From NCBI RefSeq assembly GCF_002895525.1, contig NZ_AZRL01000017.1:1-50052 (forward strand): a DNA stretch of 50,052 nucleotides, written 5' to 3'. A program made the translations under genes and the position numbers. Of this stretch, positions 24,168 through 30,763 are shown piece by piece; position 1 is the stretch's first letter; each line of letters begins with the position of its first letter. The notes below the pieces were generated by a model. It did no database searches. It had not been told where the DNA came from and saw only the letters and a list, made by a program, of their open reading frames with translations. The DNA comes from Petrotoga olearia DSM 13574 (GTDB lineage Bacteria > Thermotogota > Thermotogae > Petrotogales > Petrotogaceae).

Positions 24168-27100
24168 CTAAAAAAGCTCTCTATTTCTCAAAACTCCATC
24201 ATCTATGTTCAATTCAAAATTCTTCGACTGTATTATCTTTATCAATTCCCTGAAACTTTTGTTTTCATTCCTCATTTGCCGTGAGGCTGTCTGTCCTTGA
24301 ACCCCCTTCGGGGTGTTTGAGGCTGTCTTCCTTATTTGCCGTGAGGCTGTCTTCCTTATTTGCCGTGAGGCCGTTTCTTTGATCCTATTTCTCAAAAAGC
24401 TCAAGATATTGATCTTTGTTTTTTCGTTCAAGTTATGATAATGGACTAAAAAACCACAATCTCTCTTTCCCAACTTCCAAACGATAGGCCTATCTTTATA
24501 AAACTTTTCATGGAGTTTTAGGTAATCTTTAAAGACATAATCTCTCAAATCTTTCTTCACAATACTCTCTAATTCAGAACGCTCCTTATTTGCCGTGAGG
24601 CTGTTTTTTTCGAATATATGGGATATCAATTTATTTTCTTCTTCAACTGAAAACCCAAAGGGGATAAAACCATCTTCGCAATTCAAAAGATACCTTTGGA
24701 TACCGTTATCTATTCTTACAAAAGCTAATTTTGCTAAAATCTGATCTTGGTTACTCATACTGTTGTAGACGGAAATAGGATTTTGAAAACTTTCTTCTGC
24801 AGTTCTTTCCACATAATTATCGTACGGTTCTCTTCGATGATAGTTGGTTACACCTTCATCAAAAGGCATAATGGAAATTAAAGACCTGATTTTATTATTA
24901 TAAGCCTCTTTAATAAGCTTTTCTATTTTGGTAAGTTGAGCTTCATTCAAACCAAATTCATAAAGATACTGGCTTTTCAACAGTTCTTTCAATGGGGGCA
25001 AACCCTTTACACCTTTATCGTTAGAAAAAGGGAAAAAGGCCGTAGGAATCCCCACCGTCTTATAAATCTCCTCAAAATTCCTTTCTTTCAAACTGTACAA
25101 CTCCATCACCAGTATATCTATCAACCCTTCAGAAAGAAGCAGATAGGTATCAAGAGCGTTTTTACTCTCTATGAAACCATAAAACTTAGAAACATCATCG
25201 ATACTCTCCTCGTTGAAATGCAGTTCGTTTGGATATATCTCGGTATTCTGCTTTTTAATTGCCACGTTCAATCTAGCAAGCGTTTCTAACGCCTGAGTCT
25301 CAGAAGAACCCTCAAACAAACCTTGTGGAACGGGAAGCTTTTTCAAATCCCCAACCTCCAAATCCACGCTTCCTGCAATAAAACTCTCCAAGTAAGAAAA
25401 CAAACTACTATTGAGTAAACCTAAAAACCTAAAAATATCTTCATCTTTTGAAAAAAACAAACTACTACCCTTACAATCGAACAAGAATCCAGAAGGAAGG
25501 TATCTAAAAGTTGCCCCTTTCGAGGTTGTCATCGTGTAAGTTATACCCTTTTTAAAATAATACTTTCTATTTGGAAGATAATTCCCCATTTTTGACAATA
25601 GATTATAATTCTCTTCATCGAAGGCTATAACCCACCACAAATTACCATACCATTTATTGTAAGGTCCACCTTTGGAGTAAGGGACCCATTTCTTTCCATC
25701 TTTAATATCCTCTCTTCTAACTTCCCAAAAGTACCTCAAAAACCTGTTGTTATCCCCAGTAGCTATCCCCTGTCGTGCATCGGCGAACTTTTCTAACGGC
25801 TCGTTTTCAAAGGTACGAACAACGTCCGAATCCACCCAATAAATGAAAGGAACCCTCGGAACCTTTGTAAAAACGTTCTTATCAACCCTAAAAACATACT
25901 TAGAAAGATAATCCTCTTGCTTCTTTTCCTCACTTGCCGTGAGGCTGTCTTTCCTTGAACCCCCTTCGGGGCGCTTGAGGCTGTCTTCCCAAATAGAAAA
26001 TAAAGCCCGTTTCTTAGAATCTTTCCCGTTAAAAGAGGTAAGGTTTATGTATTCACCCAAACTCTCCTCCTCACTTGCCGTGAGGCTGTTTTCATTTTTC
26101 CTCAAAACAAACATCGCTGTGTCCACTAAAGCGTTATCAAACACCCCTCCAAGGCCAAAATGAACCAATCTCTCTATCTGAAAGTTATCTAATATGAATC
26201 GTCTTGTCTTCTCATAGCTCCCAATAAACATAAAGGTTTGAGGGGTAATCATACCAACAAATCCATCCGTCTTCACCAATTCGCAACTCTTTTTAATAAA
26301 GCAGGCGTACAGATTTTTTTTAAACTCACTATAATCCTCGTTTATGTATCTCTTCAATTCAAAATCATAATCAGAAGAATCCAAATAAGGAGGGTTAGTC
26401 AAAACAACATCGTACTTCAAAGAAAGAATATCTAAAGCTTTCTTCAATCGTTCATCGTTTATACCTGACTCCTTTAAACTTAAAACATCCTCTGTTCTCA
26501 TTAAGCTTCCTATCTTTTCAAACTTCTTCAAATACTCATTCTGTCCTTCTTCATTTGCCGTGAGGCTGCTCTCCTCTGGGACGGCTACTATATTTGTTTC
26601 AAACTTCTCATAAGCTCCATCCTCTAAAGCCTTCAATCTCAACAACAAATTCGTAATTTCAACAGCGTTCTCATCGATATCTATACCGTATAAATTCTTA
26701 GTAATTATAAGTTTTGGAATCAAAGCATCATCGTAACTCCTATTTTGATACATCTCTCTCAACTTATCGTAAACCCCTATAACAAAGTTCCCACATCCAC
26801 AAGCTGGGTCAATAATCTTAACATCCTCAAGGTCTACTCCCTTATCCTCACCTGCCGTGAGGCCGTCTTCCTTGTGTGCCGTGAGGCTGTCTTCCTTATG
26901 TGCCGTGAGGCTGTTTTCTCCGTAATATTTCCCCAACGTATTTTCCACCAAATAATCCACTATCCATTTTGGTGTATAAAACTGTGAAATAACACCATTT
27001 TTACCCTTTAAATCCTTACTCGCCGTGAGGCTGCCTTTCCTTGAACCCCCTTTGGGGCGCTTGAGGCTGGCTTCGTTGAAATACTCGTAAGACCAAGAAA

Positions 27101-27581
27101 TAATTTCCTCTTTCTTCCAATCTTCATCTTTCACACTCTGAAACAAATCTCTGATCTTTTCTATCGTTTGGCGAGTAATTCTGCTTTTAATGTCATCGAC
27201 TAAATAACAACAATCAAAATTTCTATTCAGAAATTGCACCCCAGAAAGATAATCACCTAAAAGATTCGAATCTGAACCACTCTTTCCAAAAAGTTGTAAA
27301 TCTCCCTCCATATTTGCGGTGAGGCTGTCTTTCCTTGAACCCCCTTCGGGGCGTTTGAGGCTGTCTTCCTTATTTGCCGTGAGGCTGTTTCCCTTTGCCT
27401 GTAAAACTCTTAGGACAATAAAACTCAAAAAAACATCCAACAAAACATTTTCCTCATTTGCCGTGAGGCTGTCTTTCCTTGAACCCCTTTCGGGGCGCTT
27501 GAGGCTGTCTTCCTCATTTGTGACCTCTTTTTGCAGGATACTCTTAAGCTCCAAAGCCATTTTCTTAACGGATCTGTTCAA
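24168..27581 (-). CDS. PglX-like adenine-specific DNA methyltransferase (N6_Mtase/Eco57I type) carrying many in-frame repeats
   Basis: 1137 aa. QFYTPKWIVDYLVENTLG, motif I DPACGCGNF (258-266), YGIDIDENAVEI, and motif IV NPPY (396-399) followed by LYACFIKKSCELVKTDGFVG resemble BREX PglX and related type IIG/IIL methyltransferases, with a target-recognition region after about 560. No nuclease motif and no pglZ, brxC or brxL gene is nearby, so it is an orphan or plasmid-borne methyltransferase. TTG start with AAGGTGG 6 nt upstream, overlapping the DnaC-like gene by 17 nt. Nine places hold SLTANEE, SLKRPEGGSRK or TASRQIRK peptides from the repeat family, one of them (223-246) just before motif I. 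Confidence 0.85.
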   Translation of the reverse strand: MNRSVKKMALELKSILQKEVTNEEDSLKRPERGSRKDSLTANEENVLLDVFLSFIVLRVLQAKGNSLTANKEDSLKRPEGGSRKDSLTANMEGDLQLFGKSGSDSNLLGDYLSGVQFLNRNFDCCYLVDDIKSRITRQTIEKIRDLFQSVKDEDWKKEEIISWSYEYFNEASLKRPKGGSRKGSLTASKDLKGKNGVISQFYTPKWIVDYLVENTLGKYYGENSLTAHKEDSLTAHKEDGLTAGEDKGVDLEDVKIIDPACGCGNFVIGVYDKLREMYQNRSYDDALIPKLIITKNLYGIDIDENAVEITNLLLRLKALEDGAYEKFETNIVAVPEESSLTANEEGQNEYLKKFEKIGSLMRTEDVLSLKESGINDERLKKALDILSLKYDVVLTNPPYLDSSDYDFELKRYINEDYSEFKKNLYACFIKKSCELVKTDGFVGMITPQTFMFIGSYEKTRRFILDNFQIERLVHFGLGGVFDNALVDTAMFVLRKNENSLTASEEESLGEYINLTSFNGKDSKKRALFSIWEDSLKRPEGGSRKDSLTASEEKKQEDYLSKYVFRVDKNVFTKVPRVPFIYWVDSDVVRTFENEPLEKFADARQGIATGDNNRFLRYFWEVRREDIKDGKKWVPYSKGGPYNKWYGNLWWVIAFDEENYNLLSKMGNYLPNRKYYFKKGITYTMTTSKGATFRYLPSGFLFDCKGSSLFFSKDEDIFRFLGLLNSSLFSYLESFIAGSVDLEVGDLKKLPVPQGLFEGSSETQALETLARLNVAIKKQNTEIYPNELHFNEESIDDVSKFYGFIESKNALDTYLLLSEGLIDILVMELYSLKERNFEEIYKTVGIPTAFFPFSNDKGVKGLPPLKELLKSQYLYEFGLNEAQLTKIEKLIKEAYNNKIRSLISIMPFDEGVTNYHRREPYDNYVERTAEESFQNPISVYNSMSNQDQILAKLAFVRIDNGIQRYLLNCEDGFIPFGFSVEEENKLISHIFEKNSLTANKERSELESIVKKDLRDYVFKDYLKLHEKFYKDRPIVWKLGKRDCGFLVHYHNLNEKTKINILSFLRNRIKETASRQIRKTASRQIRKTASNTPKGVQGQTASRQMRNENKSFRELIKIIQSKNFELNIDDGVLRNRELF
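24269..24376 (-). repeat. In-frame repeat cluster: A, B36, A, A
   Basis: 24 + 36 + 24 + 24 = 108 nt, encoding TASRQIRKTASRQIRK, TASNTPKGVQGQ and TASRQMR near the methyltransferase C-terminus. Here the unit is read in a different frame from most other sites. Confidence 0.9.
24583..24606 (-). repeat. In-frame repeat, one A unit
   Basis: TCCTTATTTGCCGTGAGGCT then GTTT; encodes NSLTANKE. Confidence 0.88.
25927..25986 (-). repeat. In-frame repeats A + B36
   Basis: 24 + 36 nt; encodes EDSLKRPEGGSRKDSLTASE in the methyltransferase. Confidence 0.9.
26068..26091 (-). repeat. In-frame repeat, one A unit
   Basis: TCCTCACTTGCCGTGAGGCT; encodes NSLTASEE. Confidence 0.88.
26547..26570 (-). repeat. In-frame repeat, one A unit
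   Basis: TTCTTCATTTGCCGTGAGGC; encodes SSLTANEE. Confidence 0.88.
26845..26916 (-). repeat. In-frame repeats, three tandem A units
   Basis: 3 x 24 nt; encodes NSLTAHKEDSLTAHKEDGLT and AGED, immediately before methyltransferase motif I. Confidence 0.92.
27013..27072 (-). repeat. In-frame repeats A + B36
   Basis: 24 + 36 nt; encodes ASLKRPKGGSRKGSLTASKD. Confidence 0.9.
27307..27390 (-). repeat. In-frame repeats A + B36 + A
   Basis: 24 + 36 + 24 nt, encoding NSLTANKEDSLKRPEGGSRK then DSLTANME. Confidence 0.92.
27451..27522 (-). repeat. In-frame repeats A + B36 + partial A
   Basis: 24 + 36 + 12 nt near the methyltransferase N-terminus; encodes EEDSLKRPERGSRKDSLTAN. Confidence 0.9.
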
Positions 27582-28257
27582 AATAAGCCACCTTCTCCTC
27601 TCTCTTTTTCACCCTAAAATCCTCTTCGCCCAAATAAATCAAACCTTCTTTTGGAACGATCTCTATCAACCTTGAAACGGTTCTATCGTCTAAAAAATTA
27701 ACCAGCTCTTTTGGATTCAAGTTCGTAGAAATTATAACGCTTTTTTGGTTTCTATTGACCTCGTCTATAACGATTCTTATCTTCTGACCTATCCAGTCAT
27801 AACTCTTGGCACCAAGATCATCCAAAAAAATCAAATCAGATTCAAACGCTCTCTCAATAGCGGCATCGGCACCTTCAAAATTCTCAAAATCCCTCAATAT
27901 ATCCAAAACACCGATAGTACAACCCATAACAGCGGCCTCTTTCAACACAGTAAAACCTAACCTACTCTTCCCTGTACCGTAGCCTCCATGTAGTATCAAA
28001 CCAACACCCTTTTCCCACAACTTCTCCTCAACAAAGTAACGGCATTTAAGCAAACCCTTCTTCAAATGCTCATTCAGTGCAAGAAAATTATCAAACGATG
28101 CATCAAGATAAATCTTTGGGGAAATATCCCTGTAATTTCTACTCCCATTCAAATAATTCATAAAAATCGAACACATATATTTATTATCTAAAATCCCGCG
28201 ACTCGGGCAATTCTCAGGATCCTTACAAAAACAACCCCTCTCAGAAGAATTTGGCAT
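27565..28257 (-). CDS. DnaC/IstB-like ATPase, putative helicase loader
   Basis: 230 aa from ATG at 28257, chosen because GGGAGGT lies 7 nt upstream. N-terminal Cys cluster CFCKDPENC...C (possible zinc site), then a P-loop AAA+ ATPase: Walker A LHGGYGTGKSRL, Walker B LIFLDDLGAKS, sensor VIISTNLNP, and an Arg finger region DDRTVSRLIEI. This matches DnaC/DnaI loaders, which deliver the replicative helicase to an origin. The gene follows a replication-type winged-helix gene (17-nt overlap), as in phage and plasmid replication modules. Its ribosome site lies inside a repeat unit. Confidence 0.85.
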   Translation of the reverse strand: MPNSSERGCFCKDPENCPSRGILDNKYMCSIFMNYLNGSRNYRDISPKIYLDASFDNFLALNEHLKKGLLKCRYFVEEKLWEKGVGLILHGGYGTGKSRLGFTVLKEAAVMGCTIGVLDILRDFENFEGADAAIERAFESDLIFLDDLGAKSYDWIGQKIRIVIDEVNRNQKSVIISTNLNPKELVNFLDDRTVSRLIEIVPKEGLIYLGEEDFRVKKREEKVAYFEQIR

Positions 28258-28858
28258 ACTTGCTACCTCCCTTATTTGCCGTGAGGCTGTTCTCTGCTCC
28301 GTGAACATTATACCGCACTCCCTTATTGTAAACATCTTTTTTCTCCGCCCTCATTTGTCGCGAGGCCGTCTTCCTCATTTGCTGTGAGCCAGTCTTTCCT
28401 TGAACCCCTTTCTGGGCGCTTGAGCCCGTCTCTCTTAATTGCACTTCAGGAAACCAAAAAGTACTAGAAAAAGCCTCTTTGCCCTTCACATTTGCCGTAA
28501 GGCTGCCTTTCCTTGAACCCCTTTCGGGGCGCTTGAGGCTATCTTCCTCATTTGCCGTAAGGCTGCCTTCCTCATTTGCCGTAAGGCTGTCCTCCTTATT
28601 TGCCGTAAGGCCGTTTCCCTTTCGAGGATAGCACGTAATCAATCCCCTATCCTCAAGTTCGCTCAAACACTTAGAAACGGTATTCTTGCTAAAAGAAAGA
28701 AGTGAAGAAAGCTTTCGCTCAGAAAACATCAAAGGTCCCTCCCAATAACTCTTATTAGCCTCATAAATCAAAAAGAAATAAAGCTTTGTGGCAGAAGAAG
28801 AAACCTTCTCCCTCTCATTTTCCCTGAAGAAATGGTTCAAAAGACTAAAAACATTCAC
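28241..28858 (-). CDS. Winged-helix replication-initiator-like protein with repeat-rich C-terminal half
   Basis: 205 aa; GTG start at 28858 with GAGGTG 5 nt upstream. Residues 1-80 form a helix-turn-helix domain (GPLMFSERKLSSLLSFSKNT then VSKCLSELEDRGLI) like those of phage/plasmid replication initiators or DnaD-type proteins. After about residue 83 much of the protein is repeat-derived: SLTANKED, SLTANEEG, SLKRPERGSRKG, then, after a frame change, GVQGKTGSQQMRKTASRQMR, and a last SLTANKGG. Only about 100 residues look original. Role inferred from its DnaC-like neighbour and the origin-like region upstream. Confidence 0.65.
   Translation of the reverse strand: MNVFSLLNHFFRENEREKVSSSATKLYFFLIYEANKSYWEGPLMFSERKLSSLLSFSKNTVSKCLSELEDRGLITCYPRKGNGLTANKEDSLTANEEGSLTANEEDSLKRPERGSRKGSLTANVKGKEAFSSTFWFPEVQLRETGSSAQKGVQGKTGSQQMRKTASRQMRAEKKDVYNKGVRYNVHGAENSLTANKGGSKYAKFF
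28268..28291 (-). repeat. In-frame repeat A supplying the DnaC-like gene's ribosome site
   Basis: Encodes NSLTANKG at the end of the winged-helix gene. Its AAGGGAGG end is the Shine-Dalgarno of the next gene. Confidence 0.85.
28347..28430 (-). repeat. In-frame repeats A + A + B36 (diverged)
   Basis: Diverged copies (TTTGTCGCGAGGCC, TTTGCTGTGAGCC) read in the second frame, giving the GVQG and TASRQMR peptides. Confidence 0.85.
28484..28615 (-). repeat. In-frame repeats A + B36 + A + A + A
   Basis: 24 + 36 + 72 = 132 nt. All four A units share the variant TTGCCGTAAGG (elsewhere GTGAGG), which breaks one stem pair and points to local homogenisation. Confidence 0.92.
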
Positions 28859-29108
28859 AAAATCACCTCAGCATTCCAAAAATTTTTTTCTTCCCAATAG
28901 TAATATCTGCAAAAAAAATAAAAAAATAATTTTTTAAAAATTAAAAATCCTCTAGGGGCGATACGCACCTAAAAAAAATCCTTAAGGGGTGGCGGGCGGG
29001 AATAGATAATAAAAAATCGACTCACCTTTGTTTTCTCCCTACAAAATGAGAAAAAATATATTATATATTTTTAAATATATTTATATTAATAACATAAAAC
29101 CTTATAGG

Positions 29109-29174
29109 CTGTCCCAAAAATTGACCCACAACTGGGTCAAAATTTGACCCAAAACTGTCCCAATTTTTGACCCA
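29109..29174. repeat. Iteron-like TTGACCCA repeats with central palindrome
   Basis: Two 20-nt direct repeats (29109-29128 and 29155-29174), CTGTCCCAA-N3-TTGACCCA, identical at 17 positions. Between them TGGGTCAAA-A-TTTGACCCA (29133-29151) is a perfect 9-bp inverted repeat. Confidence 0.8.
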
Positions 29175-29294
29175 GGTGGATCAAAAATTTATCCTCTGAG
29201 GGTGGTGGGCGACGTAATGGGTGGTGGGTGGGAAAAGATTTAAAAAAATCCAGCAAAAAACTCAAAAACTAAGCTCTGAAAAAAAAGGAATCAC

Positions 29295-29449
29295 AAGGGA
29301 CGAAGTCCCTTTTGCTGATTTGTGCAAAAAGCTCTTTTAGTTTGCTGCAGTGTGCAAACTCGTTTTTAAATGATTTTGACCTTGGATTTTGGGGATTTTA
29401 AGGGGTAAAACCCCTTAAAGCTTAGGGATCAAAAGGGGCGAAGCCCCTT
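29295..29449. other. Three short GC hairpins in non-coding DNA
   Basis: AAGGGAC-GAA-GTCCCTT (29295-29311), TTAAGGGG-TAAAA-CCCCTTAA (29398-29418) and AAGGGGC-GAA-GCCCCTT (29433-29449). No long T-run follows any of them. Could be a structured leader of the gene at 29558 or a small RNA. Confidence 0.5.
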
Positions 29450-29557
29450 AAACCTCAAAGGGCGGTGGGCGGGAAAAGATAATAAAAGATAAAACAGTAA
29501 ACAATTATTTACCACAATTTAAGTATTCTTACGGATACTATTAGTGGAGGTGAGAAA

Positions 29558-29764
29558 ATGAAAGAAATAGTAGGACTAATACCTGACCTTGTAAAAATGG
29601 TGGAAGTACCTGGCCACGGCAAAAAGAAAAAAGAAATCGTTCTAAACGCGGTAAGAGAATTCCTAAAATCCATAGGCAAATACTCACCGATTATGGATCT
29701 AATAATCTCCATACTCATCGACGGAGTAGTAGCGTTACTATTCCCAAAACCAGAAAAAGCATAA
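29558..29764 (+). CDS. Small holin-like (LLH-type) protein
   Basis: 68 aa; ATG with TGGAGGTG 7 nt upstream. Lys-rich helix (GHGKKKKEIVLNAVREFLKS) then a hydrophobic helix (IMDLIISILIDGVVALLF). The order, basic amphipathic helix then a final DLIIS-L-I-VV helix, resembles the C-terminal part of phage holin LLH proteins. Genes like this commonly sit beside DUF1659/DUF2922 genes in Firmicutes. Membrane association is likely; lytic function is unproven. Confidence 0.55.
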   Translation: MKEIVGLIPDLVKMVEVPGHGKKKKEIVLNAVREFLKSIGKYSPIMDLIISILIDGVVALLFPKPEKA

Positions 29765-29857
29765 AATGATTTCTCCCCGGGGAAGTAAAGCAGGGCAAAC
29801 CAGGAAACACCCCAGAAGGGGTCTAAGGAAACAAAAACACTCAGGAGGTGGTAACAC
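29765..29857 (+). repeat. Degenerate type-B repeat between small genes
   Basis: GGAAACACCCCAGAAGGGGT then CTAAGGAAAC (about 29802-29833) is a decayed copy of the AACGCCCCGAAGGGGGTTC unit, here outside any gene. Confidence 0.6.
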
Positions 29858-30058
29858 ATGGCAATGAATTTAGAATCAAGAAAGGGAAAGATCGTCTGGA
29901 TAAGCATAGTAGACGGAAAAGAACAAAAAAAGTATAAAACCTACGACTTATTCACAGACGTAGAAGCAGACATAAAAACCGCCTTACAAGGATTAGTCTC
30001 ACTCTGTGAAAACACCAACGCTGTCTATTACTTCGATGAAAGTTACGAAATAATCTAA
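29858..30058 (+). CDS. DUF1659-like small protein
   Basis: 66 aa; ATG with GGAGGTGG 6 nt upstream. Short strand-strand-helix protein (KGKIVWISIVDGKEQKKYKT then ADIKTALQGLVSLCENTNAV). The length, the polar start and the position directly before a DUF2922 gene fit DUF1659, a family of unknown function. Call rests partly on context. Confidence 0.6.
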   Translation: MAMNLESRKGKIVWISIVDGKEQKKYKTYDLFTDVEADIKTALQGLVSLCENTNAVYYFDESYEII

Positions 30059-30075
30059 AAAGGAGGAAATAGCAA

Positions 30076-30285
30076 ATGAGAAGATTAAGAATGAAATTCT
30101 ATGACCCATCAGAAGGAAAAAGCAAAACCCTATCAGTTGATGGAGTATTAGAAACACTAACGCAAGCAGAAATAGAACCAATAATGCAAAGCTTGATAGG
30201 TGTATTAGTACCAACAACTGCACAAGTAGACGAAGCAGAAATCGTTGAAACAACGACAAACGAAGTATTCAACCTCATTCAATAA
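30076..30285 (+). CDS. DUF2922 family protein
   Basis: 69 aa; ATG with AAAGGAGG 9 nt upstream. LRMKFYDPSEGKSKTLSVDG, then LTQAEIEPIMQSLI and a C-terminal AEIVETTTNEVFNLI follow the DUF2922 pattern closely (strand, SVD..., L(T)EAEV helix, I-ET strand). The family is typical of Firmicutes and its function is unknown. Last gene before a terminator at 30294. Confidence 0.8.
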   Translation: MRRLRMKFYDPSEGKSKTLSVDGVLETLTQAEIEPIMQSLIGVLVPTTAQVDEAEIVETTTNEVFNLIQ

Positions 30286-30293
30286 AGAAAAGC

Positions 30294-30326
30294 ACTCATG
30301 CCTCTTGACGGGGCATGAGTTTTTTT
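30294..30326 (+). terminator. Rho-independent terminator after the DUF2922 gene
   Basis: ACTCATGCC-N8-GGGCATGAGT (9-bp stem) followed by seven T. Confidence 0.93.
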
Positions 30327-30352
30327 GATATATTAGTATACGCACGTATAAT
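30325..30352 (+). promoter_or_regulatory. Promoter of the sigma-region-2 gene
   Basis: TTGATA (30325-30330), 16-nt spacer, TATAAT (30347-30352). Initiation near 30359 gives a 20-nt leader that contains AAAGGGGGG, so the coding start must lie after about 30372. Confidence 0.75.
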
Positions 30353-30379
30353 CCACTTTTAAAAAGGGGGGAAACCACC

Positions 30380-30763
30380 ATAAAACATCAAAACTACACA
30401 AAACTAACGGACCACGAACTAATAAAACTCTCCAAAAACGGCGACAAAAAATCAAAAGAAACCCTATTTACCAAATACAAAGGCTTTCTTGTCAACGAAG
30501 CCAACAAACTCACTCAAAGTTGCGGGATAGACTTTGAAGACAGCTTTGGAAGTTTAACTTACCTATTCTTATGTGCGATTGACAACTTCAATCTCAAAGG
30601 AAACTTCACAGGATACATGAAAAAATTCATACTACTAAAAATAAAAAGCGACATTGGAAAAAGAAAAGCAAAAATGCCCTACGTACCAAAAGAATACCCC
30701 TTTTACCTAAGAAACTTAGAAGAAATAATGATTGTTGAAGAAGAGATTGCCTACTATGAATAA
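30380..30763 (+). CDS. Stand-alone sigma-70 region 2 protein (RsoA-like), apparent ATA start
   Basis: 127 aa. LTDHELIKLSKNGDKKSKET, LFTKYKGFLVNEANKL, FEDSFGSLTYLFLCAIDNFN and GNFTGYMKKFILLKIKSDIG align in order with sigma-70 region 2 (core binding and -10 melting). There is no region 4, so -35 recognition must come from elsewhere; B. subtilis RsoA/SigO is a known split example. There is no ATG, GTG or TTG in the frame between the upstream stop (30326) and the middle of region 2. ATA at 30380 is 8 nt after GGGGGG. Reading frame stays open to TAA at 30761. Confidence 0.75.
   Translation: MKHQNYTKLTDHELIKLSKNGDKKSKETLFTKYKGFLVNEANKLTQSCGIDFEDSFGSLTYLFLCAIDNFNLKGNFTGYMKKFILLKIKSDIGKRKAKMPYVPKEYPFYLRNLEEIMIVEEEIAYYE

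Larger units (their letters stand above)
28859..29557. other. Origin-like intergenic region, 699 nt
   Basis: No convincing gene. Contents: an A-rich tract (28905-28945), a G-rich motif GGGTGGCGGGCGGG with an ATAGATAATAAAA tail near 28985, an AT-only-like stretch (29046-29098), iteron-like repeats (29109-29174), a second and third G-rich motif near 29205-29235 and 29458-29490, and three short hairpins (29295-29449). AT-rich DNA beside repeats, next to an initiator-type gene and a helicase loader, is the layout of a plasmid or phage origin. Inference only. Confidence 0.5.

Noticed and set aside
24269-28615. A CRISPR array, because of regular short repeats
   Set aside because: Units are head to tail with no unique spacers, lie inside coding frames, and no cas gene is present.
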